DNA of 64,000 nt from DATDAH01 sp963725155 (GTDB taxonomy: Bacteria; Actinomycetota; Acidimicrobiia; Acidimicrobiales; DATDAH01). The stretch is taken from positions 682,001 through 746,000 of the forward strand of contig CAVRXU010000005.1 of NCBI GenBank assembly GCA_963725155.1. Direction: 5' to 3'. Below, in pieces: positions 24,706 through 34,244 of this stretch. A program made the position numbers and the translations under genes. The notes under the pieces are model-generated. The model had not been told where the DNA came from and made no database searches. It saw nothing but the letters and a program-made list of their open reading frames with translations. Every line of letters begins with the position of its first letter. The stretch's first letter is position 1.

Positions 24706-26661
24706 ATGACCATGTGGCCCGAGCTGGAGCCGCTCCTGGCCGAGGTCCAGAAGCCGGCCCGCTACATCGGGGGCGAGTTGGGGGCGATCACCCCCGAACA
24801 CGGCCCCGGTCGCGTGGCCTGGTTGCTCTGCTATCCCGACGCCTACGAGGTCGGGCTGCCCAACCAGGGGCTCCAGATCCTCTACGAGATCCTCAACGAG
24901 CGTCCCGACGCGGTCGCCGAGCGGACCTACGCCCCTTGGACCGACCTCGAGGCCCGCCTCCGGGCGAAGGGCCTGCCCTTGTTCTCGGTGGACAACCACC
25001 TCCCGGCCTCCGCCTTCGACGTGCTCGCCTTCAACCTCTCCGCCGAGCTCGTCTACACCAACGTCCTGAACTGCATCGACCTGGCCGGGGCGCCGGTCCG
25101 GTCGGCCGAACGCACCGGTGAGCACCCCATCGTCGTCTGCGGGGGCCACTGCGCCTACAATCCCGAGCCCCTGGCCGACTTCGTCGACGCCTTCGTGCTC
25201 GGCGACGGCGAAGAGGTCGTGGGCGAGATGACCGAGGTCATCGCGGACTGGACGGCCGGCCGCCGGACCGAGGCCTCCCGTCGGGACTGCCTGCGGGCCC
25301 TGGCCAACGTCACCGGTGTCTACGTCCCGATGTTCTACGAGCCGGTCTACGACGGAGCCGACCTCGTGGCCATCGAGCCGACGGAGCCCGGCATCCCCGA
25401 GCTGGTCGAGAAGCGGACCATCGCCGACCTGGGCGAGTGGCCCTACCCCAAGCACCAGCTCGTCCCCCTCACCGAGGTCGTCCACGATCGCCTCAACGTG
25501 GAGGTGTTCCGGGGTTGCACCCGCGGCTGTCGTTTCTGCCAGGCGGGGATGATCACCCGCCCGGTCCGCGAGCGCCCGGCCGACCAGGTCCGTTCGATGA
25601 TCCAGTCCGGTCTCCAGCGCACCGGCTACGACGAGGTGGCGCTCACCTCCCTGTCCACGGCCGACTACAGCGGTATCCAGGACTCGGTCAAGGCGGCCAT
25701 GGACGACGACGCCCCCGGCTGTGGCCGGGTGTCGGTGTCCCTGCCCAGCCTCCGGGTCGACGCGTTCACGGTCGGCATCGCCGCGGAGATCCAGCGGGCC
25801 CGCCGCACCGGTCTCACCTTCGCCCCCGAGGCCGGCACCTGGCGCATGCGCCAGGTCATCAACAAGCTCATCAGCGAGGACGACCTCTACGGCGCCGTCG
25901 AGTCGGCCTACTCGCAGGGCTGGCGGCGGATGAAGCTCTACTTCCTGACCGGCCTGCCCACCGAGACCGACGAAGACACACTGGGCATCGCCCGCCTGGC
26001 CCGAAACTGCGTCGAGCTGGGCAAGGGCCACACCAACAAGCCGTCCATGACGGTCTCGGTCGGAGGGTTCGTGCCCAAGCCGTTCACGCCGTTCCAGTGG
26101 TTCGGCCAGAACACAGACACCGAGCTCCGGCGCAAGGTCGGCCTGCTCCGCGACGACCTCAAGCGGGACCGGGGGGTGCAGCTCAAGTGGCACGACCCCA
26201 CGGCCAGCCTGGTCGAGGGCCTCATGTCCCGGGGCGACCGCCGCCTCGGCCCGGTCGTGGAGGACGTGTGGCGGGCCGGCGGCATCTTCCAGGAGTGGTC
26301 CGAGCACTTCGACATGAGGTTGTGGACCGATGCCATGGCCAAGCACGGCCTGTCCATGGACTGGTACGTGCACCGGCACCGGCACGAGGACGAGGTCTTC
26401 GCCTGGGACCACCTGTCGGCTGGCCTGCACAGGGACTTCCTGTGGCAGGACTGGCGGGACGCCCTGAACGAGGTCGGCCTCGAGGACTGCCGCTGGACGC
26501 CTTGCTATGACTGCGGGGCCTGCACCGGCTACGGCATCGAGCACATCGTGGCCTCGGCCAAGCCCCCGGCCGGGGGCAGCCAGGGCACCGGCCAGGGCCT
26601 GGAGTGGCACAGCACCGTGCCCGTCGCGCTCGGGGCCAAGCCGGTCGGGGTGGGCTCGTGA
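24706..26661 (+). CDS. TIGR03960-family B12-binding/radical SAM protein
   Basis: A 651-residue protein with an N-terminal cobalamin-binding-like Rossmann segment (WLLCYPDAYEVGLPNQGLQ), then a radical SAM domain whose cluster motif is C271-x3-C275-x2-C278 (CTRGCRFC), and a C-terminal extension with the paired cysteines CYDCGACTGYG. This family is nearly always followed by the TIGR03936 gene, as here, and lies upstream of rne and ribosomal genes rplU-rpmA. Its reaction is not established; a role in modifying RNA or a ribosome-linked target is suggested only by neighbourhood. Its stop overlaps the next GTG. Confidence 0.9.
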   Translation: MTMWPELEPLLAEVQKPARYIGGELGAITPEHGPGRVAWLLCYPDAYEVGLPNQGLQILYEILNERPDAVAERTYAPWTDLEARLRAKGLPLFSVDNHLPASAFDVLAFNLSAELVYTNVLNCIDLAGAPVRSAERTGEHPIVVCGGHCAYNPEPLADFVDAFVLGDGEEVVGEMTEVIADWTAGRRTEASRRDCLRALANVTGVYVPMFYEPVYDGADLVAIEPTEPGIPELVEKRTIADLGEWPYPKHQLVPLTEVVHDRLNVEVFRGCTRGCRFCQAGMITRPVRERPADQVRSMIQSGLQRTGYDEVALTSLSTADYSGIQDSVKAAMDDDAPGCGRVSVSLPSLRVDAFTVGIAAEIQRARRTGLTFAPEAGTWRMRQVINKLISEDDLYGAVESAYSQGWRRMKLYFLTGLPTETDEDTLGIARLARNCVELGKGHTNKPSMTVSVGGFVPKPFTPFQWFGQNTDTELRRKVGLLRDDLKRDRGVQLKWHDPTASLVEGLMSRGDRRLGPVVEDVWRAGGIFQEWSEHFDMRLWTDAMAKHGLSMDWYVHRHRHEDEVFAWDHLSAGLHRDFLWQDWRDALNEVGLEDCRWTPCYDCGACTGYGIEHIVASAKPPAGGSQGTGQGLEWHSTVPVALGAKPVGVGS

Positions 26662-27449
26662 GCACCGACACCACCGGGCCGGTCGACGCGGTGGCGTCGG
26701 TCGATGCAAAGGGGCCCGCCTTCGTCGTGCCGCCCGGCCCGACCGTCCGCTTCCGCTTCACCAAGCAGGGCAAGGTCCGCTTCACCAGCCACCGTGACGT
26801 GGCCCGCCTGTGGGAGCGGGCGCTGCGGCGCGCCGGCGTCGGCGTGGTCTACAGCGAGGGCTTCTCGCCCCGACCCCGGGTCGCCTTCGGGCTGGCCCTG
26901 CCCACCGGCCACTCCTCCCACGGCGAGTACGTCGACCTTCGCCTCGACCACGAGCCCACTGAAGGTCTCCCCGTTCTGTGCGCCCGTCTGACCGACGTCC
27001 TGCCGGACGGGATCACCGTCCCGGCCGCGGAGGTCATCCCCCCGGGCACACCCTCCCTGCAGGAAGCCGTCGGCGCCTGCACCTGGACCGCCGAGGTCGG
27101 CGGTCCGACCTTCACCCAGGCCGAGGTCGCCGTCGTGGCGACCCTGGCCCGCACGGAGCTCCCCATCGAGCGGGAGCGCAAGGGCAAGGCCCAGGTCGTC
27201 GACCTGCGCCCCGCCATCAAGGAACTGACCGTGGCGGAGGACGGGGCCGATCGGGCCCTCATCCTGACCATGGTCCTGGCCACCCGTCCGGCATCGTTCC
27301 GTCCCGAGGAAGTGGTCGAGGCCCTCGACCCCTCATGGCGGCTGCTGCGGGCGTGCCGAACCAACCAATGGATCATCGACGAGGACACCTGGCGAGAACC
27401 CGTGCCACTGGTCGTCCCGTCGCCGCGCGCCGAGGTGCGCGCGTCATGA
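26658..27449 (+). CDS. TIGR03936-family (DUF2344) radical-SAM-associated protein
   Basis: A 263-residue protein starting at the GTG that overlaps the upstream stop. The N-terminus, up to a Pro-rich PPGPTVRFRFTKQGKVRFTSHRDVARLWERALRR, is the hallmark of DUF2344; SEGFSPRPRVAFGLALPTGHSSHGEYVDL follows. It is always encoded beside the TIGR03960 radical SAM enzyme and is taken as its partner. It has no cluster motif of its own. The C-terminal part is less conserved. Confidence 0.88.
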   Translation: MSTDTTGPVDAVASVDAKGPAFVVPPGPTVRFRFTKQGKVRFTSHRDVARLWERALRRAGVGVVYSEGFSPRPRVAFGLALPTGHSSHGEYVDLRLDHEPTEGLPVLCARLTDVLPDGITVPAAEVIPPGTPSLQEAVGACTWTAEVGGPTFTQAEVAVVATLARTELPIERERKGKAQVVDLRPAIKELTVAEDGADRALILTMVLATRPASFRPEEVVEALDPSWRLLRACRTNQWIIDEDTWREPVPLVVPSPRAEVRAS

Positions 27450-27464
27450 GAGAGGACGTATCCC

Positions 27465-29246
27465 ATGCCCGACCACCGCGATGCGGACGGGACCCAGGAG
27501 CGAGACGAGACGGCGGGGGACACCAGCCGACTCGCTGACGAGCTCCCCGAGCTGCCGGACCGGATGTCTGAGAACCGCCCCTCCGCCGAGGCGGCGGACC
27601 GGGCCACGGTCCGCCGGCCTCAGATCGGCGACACGCGCCCGGCGCCGCCGTCCGACGACGGTGATGGCCCGCCGGCGTCCGGTCGCGGTGACGGGGGCGG
27701 AGGCGGAGGCGGCAACGGCGAGAGCTCCTCGAGTGCCCGCCGCCGTCGTCGCCGCGGTGGTCGCGGTCGAGGGGGAGGCGGCCAGGGCGGTGGTGGTGGC
27801 CAGGGGGGCAACCGCGGCGGCGGCAACCGCAGCCAGGGCGGTGGTGGCAACCGGGACAGTGGCCGTCAGAAGGTGACCCCGATCGAGGCCATGATGGTCG
27901 ACGACGACGAGGACGCCCTGGAGCTGGACGAGAAGTCGCTGAAGCGCCGCCGAGGGCGTCGGCGCAAGGGCCGGGCCGTCGGGCGCTACTCGATGGCGGT
28001 CAACGTCACGGCCGGCGTGACCCAGATCGCCGTGTTGGAGGGCCGCTCCCTGGTCGAGCACCAGGTGTCCCGCCCCTCCGACGACGTCAGCCAGATCCAC
28101 GGCAACATCTACACCGGTCGGGTCCAGAACGTCCTGCCCGGCATGGAGGCGGCGTTCATCGACATCGCCACGCCGAAGAACGCCGTCCTCTACCGGGGCG
28201 ACGTGCAGTACGACCCCGAGGACATCGAAGAGAAGGGCCAGGCCCGGATCGAGCAGATCCTCAAGAACGGCCAGACCATCATCTGCCAGGTCACCAAGAA
28301 CCCCATCGGGGCCAAAGGGGCCCGGCTGACCCAGGAGGTCTCACTGCCCGGGCGCTTCGTGGTCCTGGTGCCGGGCACGTCGACCTACGGCATCTCGAAA
28401 CGTCTGCCTGACAACGAGCGCAAGCGGCTGCGGGGGATCCTCGACAAGGTGAAGCTCGACGGCCACGGCGTGATCGTGCGCACGGCCGCCGAGAACGTCA
28501 CCGAGGAGGAGATCACCCGGGACCTGAGCCGGCTGGTGGAACAATGGCGCCAGATCGAGGCGCTGGCCAAGAAGTCGAAGGCTCCCGCTCTGCTCTACCG
28601 GGAGCCGGACATGGCCCTGCGGGTCATCCGCGAGGAGTTCAACCCCGACTACCGGTCCGTCACCATCGACGACCCGGGGCTGGCCGACCAGGTCCGGGAC
28701 TACGTGGACAGCGTGTCGCCTGGCCTCGGGGAGCGGGTCGACTACTACGACCCGGAGGCCGAGGGCCTGCCCCTCTTCGAGCGCCTCCACATCCACGAGC
28801 AGATCCACAAGGCCCTCGACAAGAAGGTCTGGCTGCCGTCAGGGGGCTCGCTCATCATCGAGCACACCGAGGCCCTCACCGTCATCGACGTGAACACGGG
28901 CAAGAACGTGGGCAAGTCGAGCCTCGAGGAGACCGTCTTCGTCAACAACCTGGAGGCGGCCGAGGAGATCGCCCGTCAGCTGCGGCTGCGGGACATCGGC
29001 GGGATCATCGTCATCGACTTCATCGACATGGAGGTCAAGGCCAACCGGGCCGAGGTGGGCAAGACCTTCCGGGAGGCGCTGTCCCGGGACAAGACCCGGA
29101 CCCAGGTCTTCGACATCTCCGAGCTCGGCCTGGTCGAGATGACCCGGAAGCGCATCGGCGAGGGCCTGTTGGAGTCCCTGTCCTCGACCTGTCCCACCTG
29201 CACCGGTCGGGGCCGGATCGTGGACACCGAGCTGGTGGGCGAGTGA
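27465..29246 (+). CDS. rne: ribonuclease E/G family endoribonuclease
   Basis: A 593-residue RNase E/G. The first ~150 residues are a disordered tail rich in Gly, Asn, Gln and Arg, with GGGGGQGGN-type repeats and a basic KRRRGRRRKGR patch. The catalytic core follows: an S1 domain around NIYTGRVQNVLPGMEAAFID; the DNase-I-like domain with VIDVNTGKN and IVIDFIDME carrying the Mg-binding Asp residues; and the Zn-link CPTCTGRGRI. It starts mRNA decay and rRNA or tRNA processing. It lies in the usual actinobacterial order before rplU-rpmA. A shorter, C-terminal-tail-free form like this is closer to RNase G. Confidence 0.93.
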   Translation: MPDHRDADGTQERDETAGDTSRLADELPELPDRMSENRPSAEAADRATVRRPQIGDTRPAPPSDDGDGPPASGRGDGGGGGGGNGESSSSARRRRRRGGRGRGGGGQGGGGGQGGNRGGGNRSQGGGGNRDSGRQKVTPIEAMMVDDDEDALELDEKSLKRRRGRRRKGRAVGRYSMAVNVTAGVTQIAVLEGRSLVEHQVSRPSDDVSQIHGNIYTGRVQNVLPGMEAAFIDIATPKNAVLYRGDVQYDPEDIEEKGQARIEQILKNGQTIICQVTKNPIGAKGARLTQEVSLPGRFVVLVPGTSTYGISKRLPDNERKRLRGILDKVKLDGHGVIVRTAAENVTEEEITRDLSRLVEQWRQIEALAKKSKAPALLYREPDMALRVIREEFNPDYRSVTIDDPGLADQVRDYVDSVSPGLGERVDYYDPEAEGLPLFERLHIHEQIHKALDKKVWLPSGGSLIIEHTEALTVIDVNTGKNVGKSSLEETVFVNNLEAAEEIARQLRLRDIGGIIVIDFIDMEVKANRAEVGKTFREALSRDKTRTQVFDISELGLVEMTRKRIGEGLLESLSSTCPTCTGRGRIVDTELVGE

Positions 29247-29264
29247 GGGCCGGTCTGGCGCCGG

Positions 29265-29270
29265 TAGGCT
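29265..29270 (+). promoter_or_regulatory. putative -10 box of rplU-rpmA (TAGGCT)
   Basis: TAGGCT ends 9 nt before the rplU ATG, in the 33-bp gap after rne, so the ribosomal genes may have their own promoter as well as readthrough. Confidence 0.35.
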
Positions 29271-29279
29271 TCTCCCTCC

Positions 29280-29597
29280 ATGTACGCAGTCATCAGCACC
29301 GGCGGTAAGCAGTACCGCGTCACCGAAGGCGAGCGCCTCGAGGTCGAGCGCCTCGGCGACCCGGACCAGTCCGTCGAGCTCTCTCCGATCCTGGTCGTCG
29401 ACGGTGACCGGGTGGTCTCCTCGCCCAAGGACCTGGCCAAGGCCAAGGTGAAGGCCACCATCGTGGCCGAGGCCAAGGGCCCCAAGATCACCGGCTTCAC
29501 CTACAAGAACAAGACGAACCAGTCCAAGCGCTGGGGCCACCGCCAGCACCTGTCCACCATCGAGATCACCGGGATCACCGGGATCCCCAAGGGGTAG
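29280..29597 (+). CDS. rplU: 50S ribosomal protein L21
   Basis: A 105-residue ribosomal protein starting MYAVISTGGKQYRVTEGERL, the universal L21 N-terminus, and containing KITGFTYKNKTNQSKRWGHRQ near the C-terminus. It binds 23S rRNA. Six bases separate it from rpmA, with which it forms a unit. Confidence 0.98.
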   Translation: MYAVISTGGKQYRVTEGERLEVERLGDPDQSVELSPILVVDGDRVVSSPKDLAKAKVKATIVAEAKGPKITGFTYKNKTNQSKRWGHRQHLSTIEITGITGIPKG

Positions 29598-29603
29598 CGA
29601 GCC

Positions 29604-29858
29604 ATGTCGAAGACCAAGGGCGGCGGTTCCACCCGCAACGGCCGTGACTCCACCAGCAAGCGCCTCGGCGTGAAGGTGTACGACGGCACCGTCGTGAACG
29701 CCGGCGCCATCATCGTGCGCCAGCGGGGCACCAAGATCCATCCCGGCGACAACGTCGGTCGGGGTGGCGATGACACCCTGTTCGCCACGGCCAACGGCAC
29801 GGTGAAGTTCGGTGCCCGCAAGGGCCGTAAGCACGTCAGCGTCCTCTCCGAGGGCTGA
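29604..29858 (+). CDS. rpmA: 50S ribosomal protein L27
   Basis: An 84-residue protein with MSKTKGGGSTRNGRDSTSKR at the start and GTKIHPGDNVGRGGDDTLFA in the core. The N-terminal tail reaches the peptidyl transferase centre. No cleavable N-terminal extension of the Firmicutes type is seen. Confidence 0.98.
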   Translation: MSKTKGGGSTRNGRDSTSKRLGVKVYDGTVVNAGAIIVRQRGTKIHPGDNVGRGGDDTLFATANGTVKFGARKGRKHVSVLSEG

Positions 29859-29953
29859 CCACGCCACACTCGAGTTCGTTCACTGCGTTCCCGAGCTCCG
29901 GCGCCCCCGGTCCAGCCCGTCCACGTCACTGCTTCGGCTGGCGCCTTCGCAGC

Positions 29954-29983
29954 CTGACGACTGTCACACCCCCTTCGTAGGGT
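29954..29983 (+). promoter_or_regulatory. putative promoter of the dNTPase gene (CTGACG, 18 bp, TAGGGT)
   Basis: CTGACG (29954-29959) and TAGGGT (29978-29983) are 18 bp apart. The -10 ends 7 nt before the GTG at 29991, favouring that start over the GTG at 29982. Confidence 0.4.
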
Positions 29984-29990
29984 GGACGGC

Positions 29991-31061
29991 GTGAGCAGCA
30001 GTCCCAGCAATTGGCCCGACGTGGCCTGGGCCCATGCCCCCCTGGCCGTCGGCGAGGTGGCGTCCCTGGCCCGTCCCGAACGCGAGGAGCGGGAGCACGC
30101 TTGGCTCGCCGCCGGGGCCACCCGCTCGTCGGGAGCGGGCTCCCGAGCGAAGAACGAGGATCCGGATGCCAACCGGACCTGCTTCGAGCGGGACCTCGAT
30201 CGCATCCAGCACAGCCGGCCGTTCCGGCGCCTGGCCGGCAAGTGCCAGGTGTACCTGGCGCCCGACGACGACCACCTGCGGACCCGCCTGACCCACGCCA
30301 TCGAGGTGGGCCAGGTCGCCACGTCCATCGCCCGGGCCACCCGCCTCAACGAGGCGCTGACCCTGGCCTCCGCCCTGGGCCACGACTGTGGCCACGGTCC
30401 GGCCGGTCACGCGTCCGAGGATGCCCTGTCGCCCTATCTGGAGGGTGGCTACCACCATGCCGTCTACGGCGCCGACGTCGTGCTCCAGCCGCTCAACCTC
30501 TGCGCCGAGACGTTGGACGCCGTGCGCAACCACTCCTGGAACCGCCCGGCCCCGATGACGCCGGAGGGCGAGGTCGTGGCCTGGGCCGATCGCATCGCCT
30601 ACGTCTGCCATGACTTCGAGGACGCGGTCGATGCCGGAGTGGTCACCGCCGCGGAGCTGCCCGCCGAGGTCGTCGAGGCGGTCGGGGACAGGCGCAGCGC
30701 CCAGCTCGGTGGCTTCATCGCCGCCGTGGTCGAGACCATCGCCGAGACCGGCCGGATCGGCATGCGCAAGCCCGAGGCCGACGCCCTCGCCGCGTTCCGG
30801 GCCTTCAACTACGAGCGGATCTACCTCCGGCCCGAGTCGGTGGCTCAGGCCGACCGGGTCAAGGCCATGCTCCGGCAGCTCACGGAGTGGTTCATCGAGA
30901 ACCCGAGGGCCATCGGAGCGGGCGAGATCCTCCATCCCGGTTCGAGCGCGGCCGCCGCGGCCGCCGTCCGTTACGTCAGCGGCATGACCGACCGCTTCGC
31001 CCTGAGGTTGGCGGTCGACCGCCTCGGCTGGTCCGAAGCCGACCTCCCCACCGGGGTCTAG
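29991..31061 (+). CDS. dgt: dGTP triphosphohydrolase-like HD-domain protein
   Basis: About 356 residues. The HD metal-binding residues are in HLRTRLTHAIEVGQV and LGHDCGHGPAGHASED, preceded by DLDRIQHSRPFRRLAGKCQVY, the standard dNTPase N-terminal signature; RVRNHSWN-type residues appear as RNHSWNRP. These enzymes cleave dNTPs to nucleosides plus triphosphate and control precursor pools. The gene sits between rpmA and obg, which are adjacent in most actinobacteria, so it may be an insertion there. An in-frame GTG at 29982 is the other possible start. Confidence 0.9.
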   Translation: MSSSPSNWPDVAWAHAPLAVGEVASLARPEREEREHAWLAAGATRSSGAGSRAKNEDPDANRTCFERDLDRIQHSRPFRRLAGKCQVYLAPDDDHLRTRLTHAIEVGQVATSIARATRLNEALTLASALGHDCGHGPAGHASEDALSPYLEGGYHHAVYGADVVLQPLNLCAETLDAVRNHSWNRPAPMTPEGEVVAWADRIAYVCHDFEDAVDAGVVTAAELPAEVVEAVGDRRSAQLGGFIAAVVETIAETGRIGMRKPEADALAAFRAFNYERIYLRPESVAQADRVKAMLRQLTEWFIENPRAIGAGEILHPGSSAAAAAAVRYVSGMTDRFALRLAVDRLGWSEADLPTGV

Positions 31062-31100
31062 CCGGTCAGAACCAACCCCGGGGGGCGATGAGCCTGCTCG

Positions 31101-31106
31101 TATCCT
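31101..31106 (+). promoter_or_regulatory. putative -10 box of obg (TATCCT)
   Basis: TATCCT ends 6 nt before the obg GTG at 31113, a good match to the leaderless pattern; no convincing -35 is seen. Confidence 0.4.
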
Positions 31107-31112
31107 CCTGGC

Positions 31113-32375
31113 GTGGCCGGGTTCGTCGATGAAGCACAGCTCTGTGCCCGCGCCGGTGACGGTGGGGCGGGGTGCGTGTCGTTCCGGCGTGAGGCCCACG
31201 TGTCCCGGGGCGGCCCCGACGGCGGCGACGGCGGCACCGGAGGGGATGTGTGGCTGGTCGCCACCCGCAACGTGGCCTCCCTCCTGGCCTTCCGCGATCA
31301 CCCCCACCGGCGCGCCGAGAACGGCGTCCATGGGCAGGGCAAGAAGAAGCACGGCGCGGCGGGCGCCGGCATCGAGGTCCCCGTGCCCGAGGGCACCCAG
31401 GTCAAGGACCGCGACGGTGTCCTGCTGGCCGACCTGGCGCACGCCGGCGACCGGTGGCGGGCCGTCGAGGGCGGCCGGGGCGGGAGGGGCAACGCCCGCT
31501 TCCTGAGCAACCGGCGCCGGGCGCCCGCCTTCGCCGAGCAGGGCGAGCCGGGCGACGAGGTCTGGTTCGACCTGGAGCTCAAGCTGCTGGCCGACGTCGC
31601 CCTGGTGGGCTTCCCGAACGTGGGCAAGAGCACCCTCATCGCCCGCATCTCCGCGGCCCGGCCCAAGATCGCCGACTACCCGTTCACCACCCTCGAGCCC
31701 AACCTCGGCGTGGTCCGCCGCGACGACGCCGAGTTCGTCGTGGCCGACATCCCTGGTCTGATCGAGGGGGCCAGCGAGGGCCGCGGCCTCGGCCACCAGT
31801 TCCTGCGCCACATCGAGCGGGCCCGCGTGCTGGTCATCCTCTGCGACCTGGCCCCGGCCGACGGCGTGCCCGTGGCCGAGCAGCAGCGCATCCTCCTGGA
31901 GGAGCTCGGCCGGTACCAGCCCGATCTCCTCGACCGACCCCGGCTGCTCGTCGGCTCCCGGGCCGACATGGTCACCCACGGCGCGGTACCCGAGGGTCTC
32001 GACCTGATCATCTCCTCGATCACGGGCCAGGGCATCGACGAGCTGGTGGGGCGGGCGGCCACCCTTGTCGCCGAGGCTCGAGCCGCCGAGCCCGCCGACG
32101 AGGAGGAGTCCCGAGGCCCGGCGTTCGTCCTCCACCGACCCGGCGCCGAGCCCTTCGACATCTTCCGGGACGACGACGGGGCTTTCGTGGTCGACGGTCG
32201 GGAGGCCCGGCGGGCCGTGGCCCTCTCCGACCTGAGCGACGTCCAAGCCCTGGAAGTGGCCCACGGTCGCCTGAAGCGCCTCGGCGTGGACCGGGCCCTG
32301 GCTCGGGCGGGGGCCGAGGCCGGCGACACGGTCCGCATCGGTGGCCTGGCGTTCGACTACGAGCCCGAGAGCTGA
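31113..32375 (+). CDS. obg: Obg-family GTPase (CgtA)
   Basis: A 420-residue GTPase. The Gly-rich Obg fold (about 1-158) starts FVDEAQLCARAGDGGAGCVSF. The G domain has a P-loop at residues 166-174 (GFPNVGKST), DIPGLIEGASEGRGLG as G3, and GSRADM in the NKxD position (unusual form). A C-terminal OCT domain follows. Obg acts in 50S assembly and stress signalling. It starts at GTG 31113 and is followed at once by proB. Confidence 0.95.
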   Translation: MAGFVDEAQLCARAGDGGAGCVSFRREAHVSRGGPDGGDGGTGGDVWLVATRNVASLLAFRDHPHRRAENGVHGQGKKKHGAAGAGIEVPVPEGTQVKDRDGVLLADLAHAGDRWRAVEGGRGGRGNARFLSNRRRAPAFAEQGEPGDEVWFDLELKLLADVALVGFPNVGKSTLIARISAARPKIADYPFTTLEPNLGVVRRDDAEFVVADIPGLIEGASEGRGLGHQFLRHIERARVLVILCDLAPADGVPVAEQQRILLEELGRYQPDLLDRPRLLVGSRADMVTHGAVPEGLDLIISSITGQGIDELVGRAATLVAEARAAEPADEEESRGPAFVLHRPGAEPFDIFRDDDGAFVVDGREARRAVALSDLSDVQALEVAHGRLKRLGVDRALARAGAEAGDTVRIGGLAFDYEPES

Positions 32376-32377
32376 CC

Positions 32378-33469
32378 GTGATCGTCGTCGTCAAGATCGG
32401 GACCTCGTCCATCACCGACCCCCGTGGGGTCCTCGACCCCGCCGCCATCAGCGCCCTCTGCGGCCAGGTGGCCGACCTGCACAGCGCCGGCGACCAGGTC
32501 GTGGTCGTGACTTCGGGGGGCATCGCCGCCGGCCTGCCCGCCCTCGGCCTCAGCGCCGAGGATCGCCCCCGGGACGCCGTGACCCTGCAGGCCGCCTCCG
32601 CAGTCGGGCAGAGCCGGCTCATGGGTCTGTACGACGACGCCCTGGCCCAGAGTGGGCTGACGGCGGGCCAGGTCCTGCTGGCGCCGCGGGACTTCATGAT
32701 CCGCCAGCAGTACCTCTACGCCCGGGGGACCCTGCAACGGCTCCTCGAGCTCGGTGTCGTCCCCGTGATCAACGAGAACGACGCCATCGCCGACGACGAG
32801 ATCCGGTTCGGCGACAACGACCGGCTCTCGGCCCTCGTCGCCCACCTCCTCGGCGCCGACCTGCTCGTCCTGCTCACCGACACCCCGGGCCTGCTCACGG
32901 CTGATCCCCGACTGGACCAGACGGCGTCCCTGATCGAGGAGATCGTCGAGGTGGACCAGGAGATCGAGGCCCTGGCCGGCGCCACCGGCACCGGCCGAGG
33001 GAGCGGGGGCATGGCCTCGAAGGTCACCGCGGCCAAGATCGCCGCCTGGTCCGGTGTGCGGGCCGTGATCGCCGACGCCCGCCGCCCCGGCGTGATAGCC
33101 GGGGCCGTGGCGGGCGAGGCGGTCGGCACCGTGGTCCAGCCCCGCGAGAAGCGCCTGGCCAGCCGCAAGCTGTGGATCGCCTTCGCCGTCGGCGCGTCGG
33201 GCACCGTGGTCGTCGACGCCGGCGCCCGCCGGGCCTTGGTCGAGAACCACAAGTCACTCCTCCCTGCCGGGATCGTGTCGGTGACGGGCGCGTTCCACGC
33301 CGAGGACGCCGTCGAGGTCACCGGCCCTGACGGCGAGGTGTTCGCCAAAGGCCTGGTCAAAGTCGACGCCGCCCGCCTCAAGGCCGCCGCCGGCAAGCAG
33401 ACCGGCGACCTCCCGGACGGCACCCCCCACGAAGTCATCCACCGAGACGACCTCGTGGTGTTGCCCTGA
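32378..33469 (+). CDS. proB: glutamate 5-kinase
   Basis: A 363-residue enzyme carrying out the first step of proline synthesis. The amino-acid kinase domain begins VIVVVKIGTSSITD and holds VVTSGGIAAGLPALGL, VVPVINENDAIADDEIRFGDND and GRGSGGMASKVTAAKIAAWSGV; a C-terminal PUA domain follows (KLWIAFAVGASGTVVVDAGA). The GTG at 32378, two bases after the obg stop, is used because the frame stays open upstream but is antisense-like there. Its usual partner proA lies 6 kb downstream, past an opposite-strand cassette. Confidence 0.95.
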   Translation: MIVVVKIGTSSITDPRGVLDPAAISALCGQVADLHSAGDQVVVVTSGGIAAGLPALGLSAEDRPRDAVTLQAASAVGQSRLMGLYDDALAQSGLTAGQVLLAPRDFMIRQQYLYARGTLQRLLELGVVPVINENDAIADDEIRFGDNDRLSALVAHLLGADLLVLLTDTPGLLTADPRLDQTASLIEEIVEVDQEIEALAGATGTGRGSGGMASKVTAAKIAAWSGVRAVIADARRPGVIAGAVAGEAVGTVVQPREKRLASRKLWIAFAVGASGTVVVDAGARRALVENHKSLLPAGIVSVTGAFHAEDAVEVTGPDGEVFAKGLVKVDAARLKAAAGKQTGDLPDGTPHEVIHRDDLVVLP

Positions 33470-33472
33470 GGG

Positions 33473-34234
33473 CTATGGGGCGGGAGGGTCCTCGGTGACG
33501 GCAGGCTCGCCGGCCGCGAGTCCGAGTTGCTCGCGCATGGCGTCCAGACGAGCATGGGCCTCGGTCGACCTGGTCGCGCGCTCGACTTCGAGCATGCGGT
33601 TCTCGACGGTGCCTTCGCTCAGCTCGGCCATGCCGGTGGCCTTGGCGTAGCGGGTCTCGATCTTCTCGCGGACCTCGTCGAAGGTGGGGACGTCCTGGCC
33701 CACCGTCTCGGACAGCTGGGCCATGGCCGTGTTCATCTGCTCCTGCATCTTGGCCTGGTCGAGCTGGCCGAGGAGCTTCTGGCGCTCGGTCAGCTTCTCC
33801 TGCACGGCGATGCTGTTCTGCTCGACGGCGGCCTTGGCCTGCTCGACGGCCCGGGAGTTGTCCAGGTGGAGGGCCTTGAGGTCGTCCACCTCGCGCTCGA
33901 TCTCGATGAGGCGGGTGGCGATGGTCTCGGCCGCGCTGGTGAACTCGTCGGCCTTGTCGGCCTCGCCCTTCTTGGCCGCGTCGTCGGCCATGGTCAGCGC
34001 CGTCCGGGCCTGGGCGTTGACCTTCTCCAGCTCCTCCATCCGCCGGTTCAGGCGGAGCTCGGTCTGCTTCTGGTTGGCGATGACGTTCGCCGCTTGCTCC
34101 TTGAGCCGGCGGTGCTGGTCCTGCGCCTCGCGAATGGCCTGCTCGAGCTGGACCTTGGGATCGGCCCGGGCCTCGAAGTCACCGCTGAGCTTGGCCGTCA
34201 GGTAGTTCCACCACCGGCGGAAGAGCTTGATCAT
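33473..34234 (-). CDS. pspA: PspA/IM30-family envelope-stress protein
   Basis: A 253-residue protein, almost wholly helical. MIKLFRRWWNYLTAKLSGDFE is the membrane-binding amphipathic start; KVQLEQAIREAQDQHRRLKEQAANVIANQ and the following heptads are the PspA coiled coil, with ETRYAKATGMAELSE near the C-terminal helix. ESCRT-III-like PspA proteins coat and repair damaged membrane. No pspB or pspC gene adjoins it. It is the last gene of a five-gene minus-strand cassette, 10 bp after murJ, which suggests a shared transcript. Confidence 0.9.
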   Translation of the reverse strand: MIKLFRRWWNYLTAKLSGDFEARADPKVQLEQAIREAQDQHRRLKEQAANVIANQKQTELRLNRRMEELEKVNAQARTALTMADDAAKKGEADKADEFTSAAETIATRLIEIEREVDDLKALHLDNSRAVEQAKAAVEQNSIAVQEKLTERQKLLGQLDQAKMQEQMNTAMAQLSETVGQDVPTFDEVREKIETRYAKATGMAELSEGTVENRMLEVERATRSTEAHARLDAMREQLGLAAGEPAVTEDPPAP

Positions 34235-34244
34235 GGCCGGAAGC